Origin: Pseudomonadota bacterium
GTDB taxonomy: Bacteria > Desulfobacterota > Desulfobulbia > Desulfobulbales > Desulfocapsaceae
NCBI GenBank assembly: GCA_018820855.1
Contig: JAHJNL010000067.1
Span: 57,129-121,128, forward strand
Direction of reading: 5' to 3'
DNA: 64,000 nt
This document shows positions 34,964-43,140 of the stretch, one piece after another; the stretch's first letter is position 1, and each line of letters begins with the position of its first letter. A program made the translations under genes and the position numbers. The notes under the pieces are model-generated. The model ran no database searches. It had not been told where the DNA came from and saw only the letters and a list, made by a program, of their open reading frames with translations.

Positions 34964-36300
34964 CAGGCAAACAATGTTTTCACGGCATCTGCATCCTCTG
35001 CCATGGTAAAGATTATAAGCTGATCGTCAGCCTGAAGGACGGTTTCGCCATGGGGAATAATAAGACGCCGTCCACGCTTGACCACTCCGATGATCGCTTG
35101 AACTTTAAATTTAAGATCGATAACACTGGTATTCGGAAAACTTTCAGGCAGTGTCAGACGCAACACCTCACCCTGCCCCCCTTCCACCAGAGCCAGAATA
35201 TTCACATTCCGCGCCTGCACCCGGTTGAGCAACTCTTTAATGGCTGACTCTCTGGGAGAGACCACAACATCAATTCCGACCCGCTCAAAGAGTTGCGCGG
35301 TCCGGGCATTACTCACTCTGGTTATAATCCTCCGACCCAACCCGAGCTGTTTGACCAGTAGAGAACAAAGCAGATTCTTCTCATCATTGTCAGTGATGCA
35401 GACGATAACATCGGCATCACCTACCGATTCTCCCTCCAGAAGTTCCAGGTCAGTTCCATCTCCGTGCAAAATCAGAGTTTTTTTGAGATTATCAGCAAGA
35501 AAAACGCAACGGGCTCGATCGTGTTCAATGAGTTTCACCCGGATTCGGGCCTGCTCAAGTTTCTGGGCCAGCATAAAGCCGACGCTGCCTCCACCAATGA
35601 GGACTGCCGTTTTAATGTTGTTGCGTGACTGAAAAATAGTTGCCGCCAGACTGTCGAGAGCCGGACCGGTACCCATGAAGATAACCTTGTCATCTACCTT
35701 AATCACGGTCGACCCGTCCGGAATAAAAAGGTTGTGGTCACGTGTAATACCGACAATAAGGACCTGTTGAGGGAAGGAACAATCCATTACTCGGGTGTCA
35801 CGCAGAATGGAATCTTCCTTTATGCGATATTCAAAAAGTTTTGCCCGGCCATCAGCAAAATATTCCACATCAATGGCATCGGGTACGGAAATAATACGAA
35901 AAATATCCTGAGTGAGAAGCTGCTCCGGCCAGATAATGGTATCGATATCATATCGGGTGAGATAACGATACTGTTGCGGAGAATCAAGGTTCCGATAAAG
36001 TTCCATGGTGCGGACAAAACAAATTGTCTCAAGGTCCACAATCTTTTTTACGGTCCAGCAGGCGACAATATTGGCTTCATCCAGCTTGGAACAGGCAATG
36101 AACAGCTCGCATTTTTTGACACTGGCCCGTTCCAGTGCATCAACATCGGCACCGCTTCCACTGATAAAACCGATATCAAGGTTGTTGAACTTGTCGGGTA
36201 ATTTCTCCAAGTTGTCAATCAGGGTAACACTGTGCTCCTGATGCAGCCTTAAAGCGACCATATAGCCCAATTCGGTAGCTCCGTATATCAAGAGATTCAT
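34963..36300 (-). CDS. trkA: Potassium uptake regulator TrkA
   Basis: 445 residues, cytoplasmic, two tandem TrkA_N (NAD-binding Rossmann) and TrkA_C halves. The first half begins MNLLIYGATELGYMVALRL. The second has VLIGGGSVGFMLAQKLEQ, and both are followed by TrkA_C domains (second: GVVKRGRRLIIPHGETVLQ). In the first Rossmann loop the final Gly is present but the early pattern GATELG deviates from GxGxxG, so only the second half may bind NAD(H) well. Nucleotide state gates TrkH. A 20-bp palindrome lies 35 bases upstream of the start. Confidence 0.92.
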   Translation of the reverse strand: MNLLIYGATELGYMVALRLHQEHSVTLIDNLEKLPDKFNNLDIGFISGSGADVDALERASVKKCELFIACSKLDEANIVACWTVKKIVDLETICFVRTMELYRNLDSPQQYRYLTRYDIDTIIWPEQLLTQDIFRIISVPDAIDVEYFADGRAKLFEYRIKEDSILRDTRVMDCSFPQQVLIVGITRDHNLFIPDGSTVIKVDDKVIFMGTGPALDSLAATIFQSRNNIKTAVLIGGGSVGFMLAQKLEQARIRVKLIEHDRARCVFLADNLKKTLILHGDGTDLELLEGESVGDADVIVCITDNDEKNLLCSLLVKQLGLGRRIITRVSNARTAQLFERVGIDVVVSPRESAIKELLNRVQARNVNILALVEGGQGEVLRLTLPESFPNTSVIDLKFKVQAIIGVVKRGRRLIIPHGETVLQADDQLIIFTMAEDADAVKTLFA

Positions 36301-36334
36301 ACAAGCTTCCTTTGCATGGGTTCCGGGTGTATTC

Positions 36335-36354
36335 TGTCATCTTGCAAGATGACA
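36335..36354. promoter_or_regulatory. Perfect 20-bp palindrome upstream of trkA
   Basis: TGTCATCTTGCAAGATGACA is a perfect inverted repeat, 35 bases before the trkA start codon. The position suits an operator or activator site for a dimeric regulator; no regulator is assigned. Confidence 0.5.
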
Positions 36355-36394
36355 AGAGAGATATTGAGTGTGAAAAGCAGACGCAGAAATAATC

Positions 36395-36450
36395 AAAAAA
36401 AAAACAGAGAGGACAATTCACAGCATAGACAGAGAGCCTCTCTGCTTTTT
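36395..36450 (-). terminator. Rho-independent terminator after the sigma-54 regulator
   Basis: On the minus strand, an eight-bp stem CAGAGAGG / CCTCTCTG with a 24-base loop is followed by ten T. It separates the regulator/phosphatase pair from trkA. The 268 bases between it and the regulator's stop contain no supportable gene. Confidence 0.65.
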
Positions 36451-36718
36451 TGATATACTTTACCTGGAAAACATTTTCAAGTAAAGCAAGGAGGTATCTG
36501 TTCTTTCTGGCAAGTAGGCACGGGTGTCTTATCTGCTGCCGCCCAGTAATCATTTCCCGGCCATAATGCTCGACAGTTGCGGACAAGAAGATTCCGTCAA
36601 ATCCTGCATGTAATGCACTCAATTGTCTCAGGCTGTTCCAGTCTCCCCCCACATACTGCTGCGGTAACAGAGCAGATTTGTAATCAATAATGTTCTGTCT
36701 GCCTGTAACAAAATAAAT

Positions 36719-38149
36719 TCAAGAAGAGTGCTCTCTGAAATCATGCGATTGGATATGACAGCGTCGCAACAGGCGCTGAAAAGCCTGCCGCTCCATACCG
36801 CTGGCCCGAGCAGCGGCCGAGACATTACCATTATTTTGGGTCAGGGCGGTTTTCAGATAGCTTGAGGAAAAATGCGTAATCACTTCTTCCTTGGCCTCTT
36901 TGTATGAAAGCTTGTGAACAAAGGCAGGGACTTCTATCCCTCCTCGGCTTGAGGTACCTTCCGCCAGCTCTTCAGGACTGAGAAGGTTGCTGGGAGTTAT
37001 GATATTGGAGGAGGTAAGAAGCACCGCTCGGTTGATAAGATTCTGCAATTCACGGACATTTCCCTTCCACTCCCTGTGCATAAGACATTGCAGAGCTTCC
37101 TGGGAGATCTCCATCCCCTGGCGCTGATACTCCTGCGCATATTTTTTAAGGAAATTGAGGGCCAGCAGAGGAATATCCTCCCGCATTTCATGCAGACTGG
37201 GCATGGTAACAGTCATCACGTTCAAGCGATAAAAAAGATCCTCCCGAAATTCGCCTTTGGCCATCTTTTCTTCAAGATCCTGATTGGTGGAAGCCAGGAC
37301 ACGAACATCGACTTTTACAGTGCTTGTCTGGCCCAGAGGTTGGATTTCCTTTTCCTGAAGCACCCGCAGCAGCTTGGTTTGCAGGGAAACTGGAATATCG
37401 GCAATCTCATCAAGGAGGATAGTGGAACCTGCCGCCTCCAGAAAGAGCCCATCTTTGTCATGATCTGCTCCGGTAAAGGCACCTTTGGCATAACCAAAGA
37501 GTTCACTTTCCAGGATCTGCTCAGGAAGGGCCGGACAGTTCACCGTGACCATCTTTCTCTTCCCACGGTTACTCATCTTATGAATTGTCCTGGCGGCAAC
37601 TTCCTTTCCAGTACCAGATTCCCCTCGAATGAGGACAGTTGCATCACTCTGGCCAAGACGGGTTAAAAGCTCAATGGCCTGACGCAGGGGACGGCTCTGT
37701 CCTACAAACTCAGTGGGCCGATCAGATTTCTCCAACTCTTTATGGAGCTGAAGGTTTTCACGGAGCAGCTGGGTCCGTTCAAAGGCGCGGAGAATGACCT
37801 GGCTGATTTTCCTGTTATCAAAGGGCTTTTCCATGAAATCATAGGCCCCGTTTTTCAGAGCCGTAACTGCCATCTCAATGGTTCCGTAAGCAGTCATGAC
37901 CACAACACTGATGGTAGTGTCCAAGGTAGACACCTTGTCCAGAAGCTGCAGCCCATCCATATCCGGCATGACAATATCGGTCAGGATCACATCTGGTTTC
38001 CAGGACTTGAACAAGTTTACAGCCTCAAGTCCGGATTGAACGATAGAGACCTCACAGTCACAATTTTTGGCCAGAACCTTACGCAGAAGGATGAGCAGAT
38101 CCATCTCGTCGTCAACAATGAGAAGCCGCTTTGCTGGGGTATTTGCCAT
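36719..38149 (-). CDS. Orphan NtrC-family sigma-54-dependent response regulator
   Basis: 476 residues: receiver with Asp58 (ILTDIVMPD) and the Lys of MEKPFD, sigma-54 AAA+ domain with GESGTGKE, GAFTGA, ILLDEIAD and RLNVM, and a Fis-type helix-turn-helix (GNVSAAARASGMERQAFQRLL). All activator motifs are canonical. No histidine kinase gene is adjacent; the upstream partner, three bases away, is a dual-specificity phosphatase. Target promoters were not found nearby. It may be phosphorylated by a distant kinase, or its control may involve the phosphatase; the latter is inference. Confidence 0.9.
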   Translation of the reverse strand: MANTPAKRLLIVDDEMDLLILLRKVLAKNCDCEVSIVQSGLEAVNLFKSWKPDVILTDIVMPDMDGLQLLDKVSTLDTTISVVVMTAYGTIEMAVTALKNGAYDFMEKPFDNRKISQVILRAFERTQLLRENLQLHKELEKSDRPTEFVGQSRPLRQAIELLTRLGQSDATVLIRGESGTGKEVAARTIHKMSNRGKRKMVTVNCPALPEQILESELFGYAKGAFTGADHDKDGLFLEAAGSTILLDEIADIPVSLQTKLLRVLQEKEIQPLGQTSTVKVDVRVLASTNQDLEEKMAKGEFREDLFYRLNVMTVTMPSLHEMREDIPLLALNFLKKYAQEYQRQGMEISQEALQCLMHREWKGNVRELQNLINRAVLLTSSNIITPSNLLSPEELAEGTSSRGGIEVPAFVHKLSYKEAKEEVITHFSSSYLKTALTQNNGNVSAAARASGMERQAFQRLLRRCHIQSHDFREHSS

Positions 38150-38152
38150 TTC

Positions 38153-39163
38153 TTACGTTACCTCTTTCCCATCTCGCATAACCTGAAAATACTGCTGCAC
38201 AAAACGACCGGAAACCGTGTCAGCAATGGAAAAATGCAAAGCCCCTTTGGGAGGAAAAGAGCCGGTCAGGGCCAGGAAGATATCACGGGAAAGTCTGGCC
38301 GCTGCTGTATCAAGCACAATCCTCTGCTCATTATCCTGTATCTGACGACACCGCAGAGGACGTTGATCACAAATCAGACAGGTTCCTTCTGCAAAAAGAG
38401 GGCAGAGATATTTCATAGTACTCACATTACCTCCTTCTGTTTCCCTCCGTGTTGCAGCCCCAAGAGCCAGATCCAGGACATGATGACGCTTCTCTCGTGT
38501 TAAGCTTGAATTGATAACATGGCTGACATGAACCGCCTCTACCAACTGCAACTCAAAAGAGTGACGACAGAGAGCGATGTCAAGCTCAGCGGGCCCCGCC
38601 CCTTGCAGCAGTGACGCATAATCATTGAGAAAGGGAAGAAGATCCACTGTTTCCGGATTTTCAATACTTGCCGGTCGGGCATCCAGTTGCCCCTGCCGCT
38701 TACCGTATTTTCTGAGAAGCTTCCACTGACTGTAATTGCTGGGATTGGCCCGGGTTCCTTTCAGCTTCTTTTCCGTATACTTGAGACCAAGTCCCCGACG
38801 CAGGAGATAGGCGGACACAAAAGTGCCGGTACGGCCAATACCGTGACGACAGTGGACGAGCACCTTTTTCTTCAGGTAAAGGGCCTCGTCCAGCCACTGC
38901 AGGGCCTGTTCCATGAGTTCCATATCCGGAGCGCACTCATCGGGAATGGGGAGAAAATAGACTTCGAAACCAGATTTTTCTTCAAGCTCGTGCAGGTCAC
39001 AAAATTCTCCGCAGAGATTGACGATGGCTCCGACGCCCTGATCCTTGATAGAATCAAGTTCTTCGTAGGACATCGGGGCATAGCCCACAGCCAGCTGATT
39101 CGTTATCCAAGTGATGGTATATGACACGTCTTTCTTTTTATCTTCAGTTAGTGAACAGCCCAT
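38153..39163 (-). CDS. Dual-specificity protein phosphatase fused to a Cys-cluster (YkgJ-like) domain
   Basis: 336 residues. The N-terminal ~160 residues are a DSP/PTP-type phosphatase: WITNQLAVGYAP opening, general acid region IPIPDECAPD and active site HCRHGIGRTG (Cys105, Arg111). The C-terminal ~150 residues contain CPLFAEGTCLICDQRPLRCRQ, a pattern like the CxxCxxRPxxCR cluster of YkgJ proteins thought to bind zinc or iron. The middle (~190-235) is helical and unassigned. It is co-transcribed with the orphan sigma-54 regulator. The fusion suggests a phosphatase gated by metal or redox; that is inference. Confidence 0.8.
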   Translation of the reverse strand: MGCSLTEDKKKDVSYTITWITNQLAVGYAPMSYEELDSIKDQGVGAIVNLCGEFCDLHELEEKSGFEVYFLPIPDECAPDMELMEQALQWLDEALYLKKKVLVHCRHGIGRTGTFVSAYLLRRGLGLKYTEKKLKGTRANPSNYSQWKLLRKYGKRQGQLDARPASIENPETVDLLPFLNDYASLLQGAGPAELDIALCRHSFELQLVEAVHVSHVINSSLTREKRHHVLDLALGAATRRETEGGNVSTMKYLCPLFAEGTCLICDQRPLRCRQIQDNEQRIVLDTAAARLSRDIFLALTGSFPPKGALHFSIADTVSGRFVQQYFQVMRDGKEVT

Positions 39164-39190
39164 AATTCCCGAATTAGCCCTGCCACCATT

Positions 39191-39206
39191 ATCTCATTTT
39201 TGAGAT
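39191..39206. promoter_or_regulatory. Small inverted repeat upstream of the phosphatase gene
   Basis: ATCTCA-TTTT-TGAGAT stands 28 bases before the phosphatase start. It could be an operator or a 5' leader hairpin. Confidence 0.35.
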
Positions 39207-39419
39207 GCATGTCCATTACTTTTGTCACCCCCAGGAGATACTCTCCCTAGCTGCGGCCGCATCAGCATTCTAAAGTATCTGCACAGACTGCAACCGAAAA
39301 ATCGCCTCTTCTTCCTGCACAACGGATAGTAAAACTTGCTGCATTCAGGGAAAACGGCCCATCAAATGAACAGAAAAGAGCCAAACAGCTTACTTCTCTA
39401 TCCTCAAATCAAGATAAAA

Positions 39420-40275
39420 TCACGATATGCCGGCTTCATCACGCTTACTCAATTTATATTCCGATATACCCAGGGGCTCTTGGAAGGAAAATTTATTTTG
39501 AATAATCAAAAACTCATCGATATTATTAAGAAACAAATCTGTTAAAACAGGATCAAAATGCCTCCCACGTTGTTCCTTTATTATCGCGATTACTTTTTCT
39601 ACAGGATAAGGATCCTTATAAGGTCATTTACTGGAAAGAGCGTCAAAAACATCCACAATCCCCGTTAATCGTCCCATAATAGGAATACTTTCTCCTTGTA
39701 AGCCATTAGGGTAACCGGAGCCGTCCCATTTCTCATGATGCGTCAAGGCAATATCTCGGGCTGTAACCATCAATTCCGAGGCATGACCGTCGAGCAGATT
39801 AGCTCCGATCGTCGTATGGGTTTTCATGATCTGCCATTCTTGCCGGTCAAGCATATCCGGCTTCAAAAGAATGCTGTCCGGAATACCGATTTTCCCGATA
39901 TCATGCATGGGAGAGGCTGTAATATAGAGCTTTGACTTATTCTCCGACATGCACGCAAGCTGCCCTAACAATTGGCCCATCTTGCTCATTCGAACAAGAT
40001 GATCTCCAGTCTCCCTGATCACGGTATTCAGCGGCACGACCAAGCCGATATATTATCTCACGACGTGTATCTTCAAGTTCCAGTGTGCGTTCCTGCACCT
40101 TTCTTTCCAATACCTGGTTCTGGTTCTTAACCTGATTATGCAAGAGTCTGACCATGAGAGTATTGTTAATTCGTGTTAGTATCTCAAGACGGTTAAAAGG
40201 CTTTGTCAAAAAATCCTGAGCGCCATGAGTCAAGGCCCTGAGGCGTGTTTGCTCATCTTTTAACGCAGTCAATAC
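39420..40275 (-). pseudogene. Decayed receiver/HD-GYP (RpfG-like) gene, 5' part replaced by a transposase
   Basis: The minus strand encodes the last part of a receiver domain (VLTALKDEQTRLRALTHGAQ, then TKPF), a coiled linker and an HD-GYP phosphodiesterase (MHDIGKIGIPDSILL, HHEKWDGSGYPNG). Three lesions are visible. The phospho-Asp half of the receiver is missing and replaced by transposase sequence at ~40275. A +1 shift near 40012-40016 breaks the reading between AAEYRD and ETGDHL. A TGA at 39624-39626 stands where the family has the Arg of SKRPYK (CGA expected). Beyond that stop the frame remains family-like for 67 codons (DPYPVEKVIAIIKEQRGRHF...) to a TGA at 39420. No longer a working c-di-GMP hydrolase. 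Confidence 0.82.
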
Positions 40276-40877
40276 AATATGGTTCTTATAGCCGAAGAAA
40301 TTTTTGTTATTCTTTCTTGTCCAGCGAGCATCAGTATCTTTTTGCCGCTGCTTGTTCTCATTCCATCCTTCTGGCTGTTCACCGTTTTTAATCTGTTTAT
40401 TCTCATCACGGGTGTTCCGTTGTATAGGAACCTTAATAATACTGGCATCAACGATTTGACCTTTCTGAGCCCTGTAACCCTGCGAACTGAGGAATTCATC
40501 AAAAGTGGAAAAGAGCTGGGCTACCTTTCCTGCATTGGTCAAATCTTCCCGAAAATGCCAGATGGTGGTTGCGTCAGGAACCTTGCTGGCAGCATGAAGT
40601 CCAAGGAACCTAGAAAAAGAGTAGCGGTCAAGAATTTGAAATTCCAGGGCCTCGTCAGAAAGATTGTACAACGATTGCAGGATAAGGGATCTTAAACAAC
40701 AAAACCACATCAAACCCTTTGGCGCCAGCTTTCGATTTCTTCGGTTTTTTCCGCGCTTCCTCAAGAGTAGAACGAAATATCTCAGTCAATGGTGTCGTTA
40801 AGCTTAACCAGAGGGTCACCTGCTTTGTTGATACGATCTATACGAATGTCAAAATCGAAAATTCCAAGCTGTTTCAT
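40276..40877 (-). mobile_element. Truncated, frameshifted IS5-family transposase
   Basis: Minus-strand remnant beginning MKQLGIFDFDIRIDRINKAG at 40877. A stop and frame change lie at about 40782-40784, where the family has a Trp (ID-W-EIFR), and a further extra C lies near 40684-40688. The body then reads LILQSLYNLSDEALEFQIL, IVDASIIKVPIQRN (first catalytic Asp) and NFFGYKNHI. It stops there, losing the rest of the DDE domain. The sequence continues in frame into the receiver remnant. The outer inverted repeat was not found. Confidence 0.82.
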
Positions 40878-41567
40878 ATTGAGGCTCCATATTGAAATGT
40901 ATTACCTAATGCCTCAAAACATGACACAACATGCAGTTATTGCACGACATATATAAATACAATTGCTTGGTTATTGCATTTTATTTTTCAAGGAACCCTT
41001 ATGTTATCTGCTGGACGCCTATCAACCTTTTCACGCAGAGGTTTCATGCCAGCCGAGGTCGCAATACTCTATGCTGAATCTCCAGAGGCCCTCTCTCAAA
41101 CAGCACAGCTTCCCTTGCTCTGCGTTTGACCACGCCATATCATGGAGTGAGGCAAAAAGCCTGCGCTGCCCTTGCCCCTGCTTTCGAAGTTCAGCATACT
41201 CCGGCTCCGGCAATATCTCTGCCTCGCCCTCTGCCCGGGCATCTTCCTCATACATACCCTATGATTCAAGAATGACCCGCCTGCTTGAGATAAGGGGGTG
41301 GCCCTGTCCTCGAATCACATGGAGAGCCCCCTCCTTCTCCATTAAAAAAGCACCTCTCTCCGCTTCTCCTGAAAAAAAGACCATGGACCAAACCACCTGA
41401 ACCCCCTGTCATCACTCCATACTCCTCTCGGACAGCTCCAGACACTTTAAATTTCAAGTAATTAGACATTTTTTTCTTCCAATTTCCCATTATATGCTGA
41501 TACAATGTATAGATTAAGAAAAACAGCTAGTGATTGAAAAATCTTCCTCTCTTTTATTTTCTTATTA
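40878..41567. other. No supportable gene
   Basis: 690 bases between the transposase remnant and the GGDEF-PilZ gene. Frames on both strands (e.g. 40963-41400 plus, 41031-41255 and 41266-41505 minus) overlap each other, lack ribosome sites and match no family known to me. It may contain further decayed insertion sequence. Confidence 0.4.
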
Positions 41568-42764
41568 ATGATCATGTCTCCATTCAACCAGCCCCCTACG
41601 TCCTCTGACCTGCAGCAACTGCAGCAGGACATTCTTTCATCGCTCAGCAGTGACCCCGGGGACAGCAAAGCACAATGTCAACGCCTGCAACCCCTGTTAA
41701 ACGGCAAGAGAAACGAAGCCTGCAAAATCATCCTTTACAATCTGGTCCAACTGAATTTTACCCCGGAAAATGCCTGTGAACATTGGGATTCTATTGTCCA
41801 GCATGCTCAGAATCTACAAACTGTTCTCCAACGGAATGTTGGCTTAGCAACTGTAGCTTGCGACTATTTCAGCACAATCAACCCCTGCCTGGACAACCCG
41901 AAACTGATAGAATTCGCCAGGCTTGAAGAAACACTGAGATCTGCCCATCATGATTTCCTCACAGGTTTACTCAGCCGTGGGGCCTTTCAAAATTTCTTCG
42001 AACAGGAAATTTCCAGAGCCAGCCGACACGGCCATAACACCACCCTGGTTTTTTTCGACCTGGACAACTTTAAAGAGATTAATGACAACTATGGACACCT
42101 TATCGGAGACGAAGTCCTGAAGCAGGTGGGAAGAATAATCCTTGAGTCAAAACGAAATGAAGATATGGCCTGCCGTTTTGGAGGAGACGAATTCCTTATT
42201 CTTCTTCCTGAAACCAATAAGTTCATGGCCCTCCGTGTCAGTAGCAAAATCCACGGCCAGATCAACAGCCTGGTCCTTCTTGATCATAATGCACAACCTA
42301 TCCAGATAACCTGCAGCGGTGGCGTCGCCTCCTTTCCTCTCGACAGCAACACTGACAAGGGGCTGATGGACTGCGCAGACCGGGCTCTGTATCAGGCCAA
42401 GAGCAGAGGAACCCATCAACTCATCCTTTACTCTGAAGAGAAACGGATCTTCACAAGGATAGACTTTGAAGAGAATATCCGCATCCGTCCTCTGCAAAAA
42501 CAAGAGAATATAAGCTACAGCAAAGCCAAAAATATCAGTGAAGGAGGGCTCCTCATCTCCAGTGACACCCCGTACTCCATCGGAACTCGCCTGGAGCTTC
42601 AGATCCCCTTGCAGGAGACCTCTCCCCTCACCGTCACCGGCTCAGTGGTACGGGTAGAACAATTCGGCCCCCAAAATTTCGATCTGGGTTTATGTTTTCT
42701 CCTCTCCGATGTCACCTTTTCTAATGCCATAGCCGATTATATCCTGCAGCAACTAGCCCGTTAA
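41568..42764 (+). CDS. Cytoplasmic diguanylate cyclase with PilZ domain
   Basis: 398 residues. The N-terminal ~130 residues are helical and unassigned. The GGDEF domain (~135-300) has GGDEF at 205-209 and the inhibitory I-site RNED five residues earlier, so it is probably active. The C-terminal ~95 residues are a PilZ domain: FEENIRIRP supplies the Arg pair and KNISEGGLLI the NxSxxG motif, both needed to bind c-di-GMP. It thus both makes and binds the messenger. No membrane segment. ATG 41568 or ATG 41574 are both possible; neither has a strong ribosome site. Confidence 0.9.
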   Translation: MIMSPFNQPPTSSDLQQLQQDILSSLSSDPGDSKAQCQRLQPLLNGKRNEACKIILYNLVQLNFTPENACEHWDSIVQHAQNLQTVLQRNVGLATVACDYFSTINPCLDNPKLIEFARLEETLRSAHHDFLTGLLSRGAFQNFFEQEISRASRHGHNTTLVFFDLDNFKEINDNYGHLIGDEVLKQVGRIILESKRNEDMACRFGGDEFLILLPETNKFMALRVSSKIHGQINSLVLLDHNAQPIQITCSGGVASFPLDSNTDKGLMDCADRALYQAKSRGTHQLILYSEEKRIFTRIDFEENIRIRPLQKQENISYSKAKNISEGGLLISSDTPYSIGTRLELQIPLQETSPLTVTGSVVRVEQFGPQNFDLGLCFLLSDVTFSNAIADYILQQLAR

Positions 42765-42963
42765 CAAACTGACAACTGGGAGCACTTAACTTTCTTAACC
42801 CCTTGAAGGAGTAAACGTAGTCTCATTATTTTTTTGAAATAAGAAATCAGAGTTGCCTGTTCAATTTGTCTTTCTTCTTTTGCCTGTTTACAAATGCATC
42901 TCTCCACCGTATATGCAAAAAAAACAACAGCGACCGATCAGCCCCCAAGACTGACGACACCTC

Positions 42964-43060
42964 TCGTTTTCTTCCCCTCCAGAACATTCCTTTTTATTAA
43001 GTTTACTTGACTTGCCCTGCATTTTTAATTACTTATGGTAAATTGAGGGGAAGAAAACGA
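42964..43060. repeat. 97-bp element with perfect 16-bp inverted ends
   Basis: TCGTTTTCTTCCCCTC (42964-42979) and its exact complement GAGGGGAAGAAAACGA (43045-43060) enclose 65 bases. The match ends abruptly on both sides. No obvious target duplication. It may be a MITE-like insertion or a large promoter-region hairpin; it lies in the 376-base gap before the HEAT-like gene. The remainder of 42765-43140 shows no gene. Confidence 0.6.
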
Positions 43061-43140
43061 TTCATACTTTCCGGTTTACACAACCAATGCCTTAATTCTC
43101 TACTCCTCACCGTTCCCATTTCTGATTAAAAAGTAGTACA

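Noticed and set aside
37742..38503. 253-codon plus-strand frame
   Set aside because: Spans two real minus-strand genes in antisense; composition is that of a shadow.
39336..39545. 69-codon plus-strand frame
   Set aside because: Covers the antisense of the decayed HD-GYP tail; the minus strand reads as the family past the premature stop.
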